64,000 nt of DNA, from NCBI GenBank assembly GCA_028583605.1, contig CM053325.1:48430987-48494986 (forward strand). The letters run 5' to 3'. A program made the translations under genes and the position numbers. This document shows, piece by piece, positions 11,373 to 22,445 of the stretch (positions are counted from its first letter, which is position 1; every line of letters starts with the position of its first letter). The stretch is from Dastarcus helophoroides. Lineage: Eukaryota; Arthropoda; Insecta; Coleoptera; Bothrideridae. The notes below the pieces were generated by a model. It made no database searches, had not been told where the DNA came from, and was given only the letters and a program-made list of their open reading frames with translations.

Positions 11373-12205
11373 TTAAAGTTTAATCCACTCGCAAAGGCCA
11401 ACCCCATTATGCCTTCAAAGCACTGCGAGTAGGATGCTAAAACAAGGATAGGTTGCAATTTTTGGGGAAAATTCCTTTCGGTAACGAGTTCCAAAGCATG
11501 AAAGTTCTATAGAAAAAAGAGTCTCCGCAGACTGAAGTCCTCACTGCGTCTAGCTGGACCTCACAGGAATTTGCTGTCTCCGACTGTCTTGTATGCCTTA
11601 GAAATCTTGCCCTTGGGAGGATTAATCCTATTAATTCCTCCCATGCTAATACCTGTAGAAAAGAGGTAAGTTACCAACCATCCCCTTGTGCTCTAGTGTT
11701 TTGGGAGGTTCCGTCAAACTCTCGTCATTAATTATGCGAATGGCTCTTCTTTGAATTGAATCCAAAAGAGCTAAGGTGTGCTTTGGGGCTGAACTCCAAA
11801 CATGAGAAGAGGATTCTAGTGTTGGCCTATCTTAAACTTTGTATAGTGTTAATAGCTGATGAGATGTGAAGTACTTTTTAGCTCTAAAAAGAAAGCCTAG
11901 CTTCTGAGAGGCGGACTTGGCAATGGCACGTTTATGATCGTCCCAGGAGAAGTAAGTGCCCGCATTCACTCCTAGGATAGACAGATTAGATCCCATAGGG
12001 AGGATTTTACCGTTCATTAGTATGTTTGTTGCATTATTCCTTGATGTTTTCTTAGAGAAAACCGCGGCCTAAATTTTTGAAGCATTGAAGTCGATCAGAT
12101 TCGATGAGATTAATCATCTGTATCCGTTGAACCCTTAATCGATCTGAAGCAACGGCGGACAATGGTTTGTCGGAGAAAAAAGATGACACCAGGCTACCAG
12201 GCAGT
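11373..12205 (-). pseudogene. Jockey-type LINE, 3' fragment (minus copy)
   Basis: Read on the minus strand this is the 3' 830 bp of the same Jockey family as the element at 28256-31390. A frame at 11832-12017 (MNGKILPMGSNLSILGVNAG, then WDDHKRAIAKSASQKLGFLF) is the region after the reverse transcriptase core. The C-terminus and 3' end (AATCCACTCGCAAAGG on the plus strand) lie near 11380-11500. The match to the 28-kb copy ends abruptly near 12205, the usual 5' truncation. It sits tail to tail with the plus-strand copy, making a diverged inverted repeat. Confidence 0.75.
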
Positions 12206-12627
12206 TCATTTTTTGGGAGAAGGCTGTATTAAAAAGAAAACTTAACGATGATGAGCTCGATGTTTCTTTTGTTAATAATCATCAATTAGATTATTATGCT
12301 TCAGAATACAAGTCTTCTAGCCAAATGGCGAAATAACGGATGTGGTAATGGGGTAAAACTTTATTTTGGACTTTATTAAAAGCGACAGTGTTAGTTGAGT
12401 GCTTTACACAACATTAATGAATTGGAGAGATTACCAAAATTAACTTAATAGACCTAAGGCATTTTTAAATCATTATAATTACAGTTCTCGGTAAAACTCC
12501 GCAAAATCCCACACCTTAAAAGAAAAAAACCTTCGCTACGTTTTTAATAGTAAACGTTCTCTTCGTTGGAAGGTAATTGCTCCGAAGATAAATCTGATGG
12601 CCTCTGGCGAATGTTTCTTTACTAAAT
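12206..12627. other. Gene-free sequence, partly similar to 4836-4950
   Basis: No coding region. The block at 12282-12370 aligns loosely with 4836-4950, with a deletion in this copy. Confidence 0.35.
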
Positions 12628-12915
12628 ATGTCGAATTCCCTAATTAACGTGAAGAAATACCGCTCGCTAGATGTTTGGGATGCAGGTGTTCAGGGGCCAC
12701 AATCGGTTCGCCTCGATACCGTCTCTCCTGATGGGCTTTTTAAAGAATTGTTTTGTTTGTCAGTCACGACTGGTTCTGCCGCTTCCTTGCACAATTGTGG
12801 CCAGCATCGCGACAGACTGCTTATAGGAGAGAAGAGAATGGCACAGTCATCACGTTACAATCTCCGTGCTCGCTTATCTATTTTAATTTATGCCGAAGAC
12901 TCTTTTACATGTTAA
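12628..12915 (+). CDS. Unassigned open frame of 95 codons in GC-richer DNA
   Basis: I do not recognise the product. It starts MSNSLINVKKYRSLDVWDAG and contains SAASLHNCGQHRDRLLIGEK. The composition is close to balanced and differs from the flanks, so the segment may be a conserved exon or a non-coding element. There is no domain, signal peptide or family motif. The reverse strand is also fairly open, which weakens the coding case. Confidence 0.15.
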   Translation: MSNSLINVKKYRSLDVWDAGVQGPQSVRLDTVSPDGLFKELFCLSVTTGSAASLHNCGQHRDRLLIGEKRMAQSSRYNLRARLSILIYAEDSFTC

Positions 12916-13596
12916 TAAATCCGCCTACATGACCGAACTTCTTTGCTTTTATTACAACTTTCACGTTGCAGCTGCAGATTCCTATCTTGATGACGTATTT
13001 AATCTAACAACATTACCACTACCTCTCGAATAACCTTTCCAAGGAATTTCATCAAGCACCAAGCATAACAATCATTGATAAGGTACGTTGCCTTTTTGAA
13101 AAGTACAGTAAGTGATAAAGTGATCTTTTCTTAGTTCAGGACCTTGTCCTTATAAAACCCCTTGCTTTATTCTAGTTCGAGCAGGATTTCTAAAACTACT
13201 TACTATAATTCTTAAAACGAAAGTTGAGTTCTACGTCATTGAAATCTGCACTTATCAACGACGTGCAAATTGATATGCAAGTGCGTTGCTCTTCTTTAGA
13301 ATCGAATGGCAAAATACGTAGTGTGTGTCTTCCGAACGTCGATTATAATGTACGTTCCTCTTATGAAGTTATGGGTTAGGTTAGACGATCTGTACCGCAA
13401 ATCATCCATGTAATTTCAGTAGCGTGCACCTGGGCTTAGCTGCTATTTTCATTTTTGACCTTTGACGCTTCAGTTTTGAATATTCTACACTATTTTCCAA
13501 GTTAACAAAAAATCGTGTTTATTATTTGATTTGTGATATAATAGATGAATATAGTGCTGCCCTTTCAGTGTAATTTGTTGAAATCATTTTTGCAAA
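12916..13596. other. Gene-free unique sequence
   Basis: Not visibly repetitive and less AT-rich than most of the window. No coding region recognised. Confidence 0.4.
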
Positions 13597-13719
13597 ATGC
13601 CCGGCAACAAATTAAATGAAGAGTCTAAGAAATGTTGCGGCTACTTTACTGATATTCTGAGCAGGAGAGAGATCATAAACCCCCCTAACGATAGTACAAA
13701 TAGTGACAGACAGTACTAG
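13597..13719 (+). CDS. Possible 40-residue small open reading frame
   Basis: ATG at 13597 follows CAAA, a good start context for insects. The frame encodes 40 residues beginning MPGNKLNEESKKCCGYFTDI and ending at TAG (13717), which is followed directly by TGA. It is hydrophilic with a CC pair and no membrane segment or known domain. About 120 bases downstream a strong splice-donor-like GAG|GTAAGA occurs (about 13832-13837). At 14122 there is an acceptor-like TTATTTTATTTTTAG. So this may be the 5' end of a transcript. It could equally be chance; no homologue comes to mind. Confidence 0.2.
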   Translation: MPGNKLNEESKKCCGYFTDILSRREIINPPNDSTNSDRQY

Positions 13720-15589
13720 TGAAAACTCCTTCCAAAATATTTAGACAAACAGTTCGTTTTCTGAAAGCGTAGACCTTTTGTAAATTCATTATTAGAGAAG
13801 TTATTAAAGAAATGCAAACTATGAACACCGAGGTAAGAACAGAAATAAATTTAATAATTAAACGTTGATAAGTGGCGCAGAGATATATTTCTATATAAGC
13901 CGCGCTTCGAAAAGACGATCTGGAAAACAATCTTGCAAGCACAACCTGCAGAGAAAATGATAAATGAAACCGATAACGAGTAGACTGTAAGAATGAGTGA
14001 AGCAAAAGTAACCAAGAGAAATTTGAAAAATCCTTAAAATGGAAAAACCAGGATCAGAAATATTAGGTAATTTTAAATTTCTGCAAATAATTTTCTTACT
14101 CTTAATATTATTTTATTTTTAGATCGTTAAAGCATCAATATACAACATAATATGGAAAAGGGGTAAATCTTTAATATGCAGCTGTTTGGTGTTCCTTCAT
14201 CATTGTATTGTTTCTCCTTACAAAAACTGTTCTTTCGAGTGAAGGTTGAACAAGCCAATATCTATAGACTAAGGGGTAGTACAAGTTTGAATCTTGTTAC
14301 ACCTTTAACACTTTCTTCTCAGTAGATATTTTCAAAGAGGCTCACCTATGCAAAAACAGTGTTCTGAAAGGAAAACATAGTTTCTTCTGTTCCTTTTTTA
14401 GGCAATTACAATGCGTGGGTCTATACACAGTTCCACTATGATAAAAATGAAACCGTGATAAAGACAATGTTGTCAAAAATTACTTATTGGTGACTTTTTA
14501 TAAAATTGCAATTTTTAAAATTGCGACCATCCGTGAATAATTCTTTAAACGGAGCACACAAGTAACAACTTTTGTAGTAGTAGAATAATTAGAGAATTAA
14601 GTATTTTTTGTGTTTTTTTTAGGGGTTTGTTATAAGGAACAATACAAGTGTCCGTAGAAATGCTCCCAGAAAAGGATAAGAACATTACATATGTTTGTAT
14701 AATTAACAAGCAATAATAAAAAGTAAAGTTTAGTTCCCTATTCTTTGTAGAAACAACCGATGTAAATTATAATGACATCATTACCATTTTTTTTTATTTC
14801 AAAATAAATTCTTTTCTTAAGCAAACCTGTAATTATTTTGTGAAATAACCTACCCTCGAAATCCAATAATAAAAAATCTTTGACTGAATCTTCCTCACAT
14901 ACAGTATGCAATAATATAAAAGACAAATAATGCCAAAAAAACAATTCTTAAAAATGTAAAGTGTAATCTCATTTGCATCCTTCTTATAATTATTCTTCGA
15001 CGGGCTTTGGTCTTATACATATGTATTGGTTTTGTTAATTACAAAAACCCCCGTTTAACGAAACGCCAATGAATCACTTTCCAAGGTGACCTTGAACCGA
15101 TTGATTCGGAAAATACATTTGATGACGTAAAACTCAAATTTCGTGATAAGAACTATATTAACCTTCGACATTCACATGAAGTTCTATAAACCTTAGTCGA
15201 GTTCAAAATTTCAACACTACTTCAATTATTGCTTCGAATGAATCTTTAGTTTTTTGTTTTTTTTTTGAGTTATGTATATTTTATTTCAATCATTCATTAA
15301 CATTAACCTTCATAAGTTGTATATCAGACTTAAAAATAACCACTCGCAAGCAGAGAATGTTGGTTAAATGAACAAAGTAGTGGGCCACTGTAAATAAAGC
15401 CTTTGAGAAATTGAGAAAAAATGATCTGGTTTTTTATTGCACTACAAATAAAGAAGTTACTTTATTATATTAATTGTTATTTTAGAATATGACCATTATT
15501 TTATGGAAAGAGTAAATAAATACAAACGTATGTTTGTCACTTATTTATTTGTGCTTTATCGCATTTAATTATGAGATTTGTAATCCATA
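13720..15589. other. Gene-free stretch with candidate splice signals
   Basis: A donor-like GTAAGA at about 13834 and a donor-like GTAATTTT near 14067 precede an acceptor-like pyrimidine tract ending TAG at about 14122. The last pair would define a 56-bp intron, a usual size in insects, but the joined frame stops within a few codons. Nothing else was recognised. Confidence 0.3.
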
Positions 15590-16740
15590 TTTTTGAGAGT
15601 TTTTTTTTCAACTATAATCTCAAAACTTTCCCTTTTAATTTAAGTTTTGAAATTTGAACATTTCCTTTTTTGTTGTTTCGAGTATTCGAGACTTTAATGT
15701 CGAAAGTTCGGATTTAAAATCGAAGTTATGGAAAATATTTTTTTTAATTTTAGAAGCAAATTCGAAAGTCTGAATTTAAAATCGAAAATTTTAATTAGGA
15801 GGTCAAACATTTAGGTAAAAAAATATTTGAAATCGCAAATTTAAAATTTGGGAAAAAGTATAAAAATGCTTGAAATATCAAAATTTCTGGTTTCTACTCA
15901 AAATATCTAGTGCTTACGTTTTAAACATTTCAAGTTTTCATAGAATTTTGATTTTTCAAGTGATTTTTTTTATCCCAATTTTTCTATTAAAGTTTTAATT
16001 TTCGTTAGAAATGTCTATTTTTCCCCAAATTCTAAAGCTTATGTTAGAAATGTTTAATTTAATCTTTAAACTTCGAGAAAAAGTATAAATTTCAAAAAAG
16101 AAAATAAAAGTTAAATTACTGATGCTTTTACTCGAAATTTCTAATATTTCGATTTTTTTAATTTAGAATTTTTCTGGAAAAATTTTGTTGCTTTTTTTTA
16201 ATTTTTAGCAAAAACTAGATATATCAAATTTCAAGCTAAAATTTCTAGAATAAGAACCTGAAATCCAGAAAAATACCCGAAATTATTTAATTTTTTTTAA
16301 TACTGAGGTTTGTTCGAAATCTCTTGTTCCTCGAAATTTTCAGTTTCAAATGGAAACACATGTAAAAGAATTTTTTTTAACTCCAACATTTTCTAAAACT
16401 TCGATTTTCCTCTTAAAAATTTGACTTTGGAAATTAAAAAAAATAATGCTCAGAACCTTCAATAAAAAATTAAAAATCTGAAATTGAAATTTCAAATTAA
16501 GAAAAAATGAAAGTTTCAGAAAAAGTTAGAGATTTATAAAAACATGTTTTAAAACTTTTATATTTCTATTTCTTTTAACAAAACTTTTAGTTCTATTACT
16601 CATTTTTCGAAATTTGTTCAAAAATTTTAGAATTTTTACAGAATTGTAGATTTTTTACGGAATTAAGTACGTTTGGAAGCCCCAACACACATTGTATACC
16701 TAAATACCATTAAATGTGCCGTCACCTGTAAAAAAAAATT
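15590..16740. repeat. Degenerate AT-rich repeat block
   Basis: The same irregular AAATTTCGA-type low-complexity sequence as elsewhere, here mixed in orientation. No gene. Confidence 0.5.
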
Positions 16741-16746
16741 GGGGCT
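16678..16746. repeat. Small inverted repeat, 69 bp
   Basis: AGCCCCAA at 16678-16685 is mirrored by TTGGGGCT at 16739-16746 around a non-repetitive centre. It may be a tiny terminal-repeat element, but no target duplication is obvious. Confidence 0.3.
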
Positions 16747-17133
16747 AAGCTCCGAATGAAGAGAAAGTCACTGTCGATATTATTTGAAAACTTTTAAATC
16801 ACAATGCCCTCGCATATCTTCCTGTTGCATTGTTGCAAAAGTGACAAAAAAGTTCGAATTATTTTTTGGAAATGATATGTGATAAATTTTTCTGCGCAGT
16901 TCAAATGTAAAATTTTTTCTCTTAAAAGGTATTCGTTTAAGCCCGAAAATATTTTTTTGTTTCAATTATTTTCTAAAAATTCAAGTTGACATTCCTGTGG
17001 CAGGTTTCCAATCTTTTCTTTGGGTTACAAGTTTAGAGTTAAAATATCCGAAATATCCGAAATTTCGGAAAAAGGTCTAAAATGAGATTATAATTGAAAT
17101 TTCGTGGACAAAACATAAAATTTGAAGTTTAAA

Positions 17134-17312
17134 TTAAAACGTATTTCTAAATTTTTTTAAGTATGTATAGAATCCGCTCGCAAAGGGTATCCCTATAAGG
17201 CTTTTGGAACATTGTGAGTCTGCGATTAGAAGGTGAAAATAAAGAAAGATAGCGATGAACAGCCGTTTACAACATAGAAAAATTGTAAAAACTCTGCTCG
17301 GTAATTTTCTTG
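17134..17312 (-). pseudogene. Old Jockey-type LINE 3' scrap
   Basis: On the minus strand the frame reads FTIFLCCKRLFIAIFLYFHL and then FASG. This lines up with the C-terminus of the 28-kb element (FHNLSFFKKAVHHNLSLFPH). The 3' non-coding end with CGCTCGCAAAGGG is also shared. It is shorter and more diverged than the copies at 11 and 28 kb. Confidence 0.6.
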
Positions 17313-18351
17313 CAGGGGCGGATTTCAAACTGTGCATTATGTCCAATTGCTCAGGGGCCTCCACCAAAGTGACAAGTGTCTGGCTTCCGTTTTTCTAGAA
17401 TTTAAGAAACTTTTTTCTAAATATCTAATTTTTCTTGAATTTTCAAGAAGAGAAGATCGAAATAAAAAAAATATATTTTAGACAACTTGATCTGACTTTA
17501 TCAAAAATTTGCCTTTTAAGTTGAAATATGAAAAAGTTTCGAAACAAAAGTGAACATTTCGAGGTTAAAGACAAAATTTTGTGGCAAAAATGAAAATAGT
17601 TAAAAAAGAAATAAAATTTTGCATTTCAAGGCAAAATTTTGAATAAAATTTAAAAAACCAAAGGTCTAATAACGGTTGAGATTTTTATAGATTTTGGACA
17701 TAAAAGTAAAAAAATGAAGGTTTTGAAGAAGAATTTAGCGATTTGAAATTTCGAAGAAATCTTTGATGTAAAAAAATATTTCCTAAATTACGGGAAAATA
17801 GTTGATGCTTTATATTCTCAGAGCTCTAAAACCATAATAGGCTTGCCTTTGCTAGTCGATTAAACTTAAAAAAAATGAATTGAAGAAATACATATATCAA
17901 AAAGAATGAGGTAAAAATTTCGAAAAAAAAGTTAAAATTTTTAGACAAATATAAAATTAATTGTTTAAAGTCGATATTTTGACAAGTTTGGAAGTTTGAA
18001 GTTTGAAAATGGATAAAAATTTCGAGTTTAAGTAAAATTTTGGTGAAAGTATTTGAAAATTGAAAGAATTAGTGGAATTTTCTGAAAAAGTAAAAATTTG
18101 GAGAAAAAATTTTAAAATTATTTTTTTTTAATGCGATATGTTGGGTTAAACTCAAGAGATGAATGTTTAAATTTTGAAAAATAAAAATCAAAATTCCTTT
18201 AAAATTAAAATCGAAATTAAAAAAAAAAGTATAAGAAATGCTAGTTTGATGTCGATGCAAAAAATAAAGGGCATCGACCATACAAACAGCTCTGGCGTCA
18301 ACGGCCTGGCGGGCTTGCGGGCTCGCTAGGCCGCCGGATTAGTCGCCACTG
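17313..18351. mobile_element. Tentative hAT-like element, 1.04 kb
   Basis: The left side begins CAGGGGCGGATTTC. The right side ends GATTAGTCGCCACTG, whose reverse complement begins CAGTGGCGACTAATC. These are diverged CAGnGGCG-type hAT ends. The interior is degenerate AT-rich repeat. The 8-bp flanks (TTTTCTTG and TCCCTAAC) do not match, so the two ends may belong to different elements. Confidence 0.3.
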
Positions 18352-19320
18352 TCCCTAACTCCCCATCAGTGGGATGCGAGGGTTCCCGATCGAGTGAAAT
18401 CCGCCTTTGTTTTCTGTTCAATTTCAATATTATTTATAAAATTTTGTTATTTTATCCAAAGCTTGAATTTTTTTTCACACCTTAAAGTTTGAACTCGAAA
18501 TGCTTCGGCCCTGGTTGGGCAGATTAAGGAAGTAAAGAATACCACCTTTTACTTAAAATCGTGGAATGCCTTCAGTTGTTTAATTTTATTAGGAGATTTT
18601 TGGAATGTATTCGACTTAATATGTGCATAAATTATTTAAATGTCCCATTTAAAATCAGCTAACGCATATTTAAATGACTTTGGTAAAACCAATTGTATTA
18701 TACAACATTCCATTTTTCGAATAAATAAAATACAACTTTAAAAAAAAGTTGATCAATAACCAGTAAAAATGTGTGCCGAATAAAATATTGCATTCTGTGC
18801 GAATACATTAGTAACAAAATCCGGTTCGAAATTCCTTGACGAATAAATGTTTTCTGGCGCCAAGGTACTATTATAATGATATTCATAGCAATGTTAAGTC
18901 ACATTACATATTATACAATAGAATTGGTAAACAAAATAGGAATAATATATCAACATCAACCTTAGACGTCCTTGTTCTTTAAACTTTATCATTACGTTAA
19001 TTACGGGAGTAATATAAAAACGTCCTATCTCACATAATTAACCTGTTTCATAAAATCTTACAGGTGTTACTGAATAGGTACTAGTAAAATAAAATAACAA
19101 TATCCCGTTTAAAGTTGGTATTAATAATAGAAATAGAATTAATAACTTTGAAAAAACTACTTTGTTTAAATGTCTCTTTTATTCGCAGATTTAGTGACTG
19201 CAGTTTTGAGAGTTATGTAATTTTTAAACTATCGAAATAGCAGTTGTATAACGCCAACACTTGAGGAAAAAGTAGTACCAAGGTATGGGTCAAAACATTT
19301 AATAAAAACAATTTGTTTGT
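18352..19320. other. Gene-free AT-rich sequence
   Basis: No coding region or named repeat seen. Confidence 0.5.
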
Positions 19321-19450
19321 TGGTAATGGTTTTTACCTTTATAGTTTCGTATCACCATTACGCTAATTGCGTTGCCAACATGCTCTAATGTTAACTGAAG
19401 GAAATGTTGGTAACGCGAGTGACGCGCGTTGGTGATGGAAACCATAACCA
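19321..19450. mobile_element. Foldback MITE, 130 bp
   Basis: The outer left arm TGGTAATGGTTTTTACC is mirrored by GGAAACCATAACCA on the right. Further in, CGTTGCCAACAT (left) and ATGTTGGTAACG (right) face each other across a ~20-bp loop. The left arm has about 14-20 extra bases in the middle. It is likely a non-autonomous DNA transposon remnant. Confidence 0.6.
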
Positions 19451-20160
19451 TAAGTTTATATTCGATCCAAAATCATTCCAGGCGCCTAAGGCAGATTTTA
19501 TCTCAATAAAAATCAATGTGTTGACTTTTTTTAAAGATTGGTCTTTCTTGTGTGACTTTCAATATTCTTAACTGCGCCACATATTGTATAAGGCTTTTTA
19601 CATGTAATCTATATCTTAAGTAAAATAATTTTTCGCAGACTAAGTGTGTTTGTTTTTCTGTAGTATATTTTAAATCACCTTAAATTACTAATAAAAGACA
19701 GCAGACGCTAAATCAATTTCACTTTTATTTTGCTCATTTAAAATTACAGCCTACATCTGATCATTATTCGATTAAAATTATGCATGCAGCCAGCAAATCA
19801 AGTCCTATGGACATGTGCAAAAAAATGACCAATGCGAGAAGGTCTGTCATCAAATTTGTAATTGGAAACTTGAATAATGAACGTTGAGCGGGTCGAGCTT
19901 AATTAAATCTGCCTCCGATATCTTGCCTTGTTATAAAGAGCGCGGTAAAACGGCACCGTGTTATTAAAGTGATTGTCTTTGGCAATATTTGTCTGAAAAA
20001 TAATAAAAAGATGGGAGCGATTTAAAGAGAAGCGACTTTAATTATTGCCAGTGTTTGCGCTCATACGCGGTGCAATTAGTTGAATTGATTGAGCTGTCAC
20101 TTTTTAAGCGCTCCGCTTTAAGGCAACACGTGATGCTATTTTAATAAATCTCTACTCGAA
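19451..20160. other. Non-repetitive gene-free sequence
   Basis: No coding region. It lacks the AT-rich repeat found on both sides and includes the candidate regulatory block at 19895-20100. Confidence 0.4.
19895..20100. promoter_or_regulatory. Possible enhancer-like cluster of homeodomain-type sites
   Basis: Within about 200 bp there are TTAATTAAA, TTTAATTATTG, GCAATTAGTTG and TTGATTGAG. These are TAAT/ATTA cores typical of homeodomain binding, set in otherwise balanced unique sequence. This is only a motif impression; such cores are common in AT-rich DNA. Confidence 0.2.
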
Positions 20161-21218
20161 ATGAAGAAATGAGAAGAAGATCAAAAGTCCGGTCCATTTA
20201 TAACTTGAAATTTCTAGAATAAAATTGAAATTTCATAAAATCGAAGATTAAATTCCTAGAAAAGGTGATAAAACGATGTGGTTCTCGAACTTTTGATTTT
20301 AAAATTCAACGAAAAAGATTTCACTTTCAAGATCAAAATTTAGATTGCAAAAAGTTGTGCAAAGAAAAGGCTTAAAATTAAAATTTTTAATATCCAAACC
20401 TCCTTTTTAAAGCCGAAATCTCCGTTTTTGATAGAAAAAGTCTCGACGTTCCTCAGATACAATTTCATTTTACAAATTAAAGTAGATTTTTGAGAAATGA
20501 GACCAAAATTTGAAAAACAACAATCAACAAAAAAAAAGTGAGCTCGTGTATCAATAAGACGCGACCGCGAAGCAATCACTTCGATACCGCACTGCTTGGA
20601 CGTTGGAAGTCGCTTCACGTTATTTTTACGGAAAATTTCCTGTCGGCGATACGAAGACGCCACCTCCAAACAACCGATAGCACGAAGGCCGGTCGTATCC
20701 TAACACGGTGTGTATGCTATAAATCGTTTTCAATTTGTCTATGACATTTGCTTCATACAAATTATTGAAAACAAAATTTACATATGACATGTCGTCGCTT
20801 GAAGAAGTGACTTATAATATTTCGAAGAAAAAAGAAAAATATACTCGATTCCAATAAAACATATAAAACATTATATCTTTCTACAAGTTGCACAGATTTT
20901 ATATTAAGTGTCGGATTGTTACATTTTTTATGCATTTACTTGCACCGATCAAAGACAAATATCTCTTGAAATACAAACAAGCCAGATCGCATCAGATTTG
21001 TCTGTCATATCTTATCGTGTCTGCAACATGTTTGCTTGATATGCGAATCGCCATAAAAATAGTGTTGTTGCAAATAAAGCGACATGTCACAGATATATGG
21101 TTCAGACAAATATCGCGACCGCCCTAATAAGTAGACTTAATTCGCTAGTCATCTCCCCATAACGATTTATTTATTGACAAAATGCCAGAGGGGCGAAAGT
21201 TCAAGCGAAAGCTGATGT
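20161..21218. other. Gene-free sequence, part degenerate repeat
   Basis: 20160-20345 is the AT-rich GAAATTTC-type repeat. 20520-21130 is more balanced and has open frames on both strands, none recognisable. It probably includes the 3' flank or end of the mariner element that begins at 21219, whose terminal repeat I could not locate. Confidence 0.35.
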
Positions 21219-21876
21219 CTAATTCGGAAAAATGTTTATGTTTACATAATTATACGTCTGATACGTATGATAAGTCCGAGTCCGGTAAAAATAAAACAAA
21301 GAATTACCTTTTTCGAATTTTTCAACGTAATCTACTTTTAGACCTACACGCTTGGTTAGACGATGCTGGAGTTTTTTTTTGATTCCCTCTTTGTAGTAAT
21401 CTTTTCCAAGGCCCTCAAAATACGCCTTATTTTCGGAGATAACCTCCAAATCACTTCCAAATTTTTGTCGCCCAAGCCATTTTTTCATGTTTGGAAAAAA
21501 GAAGAAATCACACGGAGCTTGGTCAAGAGCATATGGTGGATGGGGAAGCATTTTGTAGCGTAACTCCACCAGCTTGGAAAGAATGGGCAGGAGCATTATC
21601 GTGGTGAAGCAGGACTTTCTTCTTGGCAAGATGAGCTCCTTTTGCTTTGATTTCTTGATATAACTGGTCCAAGAGTTTAGCGTAATAATCTCCATTTACT
21701 ATCTTTCCTTTTTGGAGGAAATCAGTTAAGATTGTACCTTGTGCGTCCCAGAAAATCGTACCCATAATTTAGCCTGCTGATGGAACCACCTTGGCCTTCT
21801 TCGGAGCACTGCCCCCAGTTTCCACCTACCGCTTAGATTGTTGTTTTGTCTCTTGTGTGTAAAAGTGAATCCATGT
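21219..21876 (-). pseudogene. Mariner transposase, C-terminal half
   Basis: In two frames the minus strand encodes ETWIHFYTQETKQQSKR, then MGTIFWDAQGTILTDFL, then LLHHDNAPAH, then a Y-x-LDQAPCDFFFFPNMKKWLG segment, and ends VGLKVDYVEKFEKG. These are the catalytic blocks of a mariner transposase: the first aspartate in VDE at the break point, the second in HHDNAPAH, the third in D-x-APCDFF. Mariner transposase is normally about 345 residues. This half lacks the DNA-binding domain, which lies at 25029-25505 beyond an inserted LINE. A stop follows QSKR and frameshifts occur, so it is inactive. Confidence 0.85.
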
Positions 21877-21939
21877 TTCATCTATTATATATATGTAAGT
21901 TTTTTTTACGACTGTCGGCGCCTCTCGCTTCCCATTTTC

Positions 21940-22440
21940 CATTTCTTTCTATTTAGCCAGTCTCCATCCCGTAGGTCTCCAACAGACATGACTTCACGGA
22001 CGTCTTAGCCCTAGGTTCTTGGTGGGCGCCCTCGTTTTCTTCTTTCTGGCGGAGTCCATTTCCATACTTTCTTCGGCCATCTGTTTTCATTCATCCTTTC
22101 TAGGTGGCCATATCATAGCAGACGTTTAGTTTCTATAGTGTTGATTATTGTTTTGTAGGCCCTCATATTGTTTCGTATTGCTGCGTTCCTTACGTGGTCA
22201 AGTTTTGAGGTACCACTACCCCGCCTCCAAAAATCTATTTCTAATGCAAGTAGCCGCTCCTTTTGTCACTGGTTTAGCTCCCATACTTCCATTTCGTAGG
22301 TACTTATGCTCTCCACAATCGAGCGATAGATAATGCATTTAGTTTAGTGGCTTGTCATTTCATAACACAGCATTTAGTTGGCGGATCGCCATTTTATCCT
22401 GTGCTATTTTATTATTTATCTCATCCGCACTCTTTCCACT
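21940..22440 (-). pseudogene. LINE C-terminal region downstream of the reverse transcriptase
   Basis: Minus-strand frames read SIVESISTYEMEVWELN, LEIDFWRRGSGTSKLDHVRN, YGHLERMNENRWPKKVWKW and TPPERRKRGRP, and then DGDWLNRKKW. The order YGH-x-RM, W-x-P-x-RRKRGRP and DW-x-x-RKKW is the usual C-terminal tail of this LINE type. It also occurs in the fragments at 45.7 and 50.5 kb. Several stops interrupt it. Confidence 0.75.
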
Positions 22441-22445
22441 CGATG

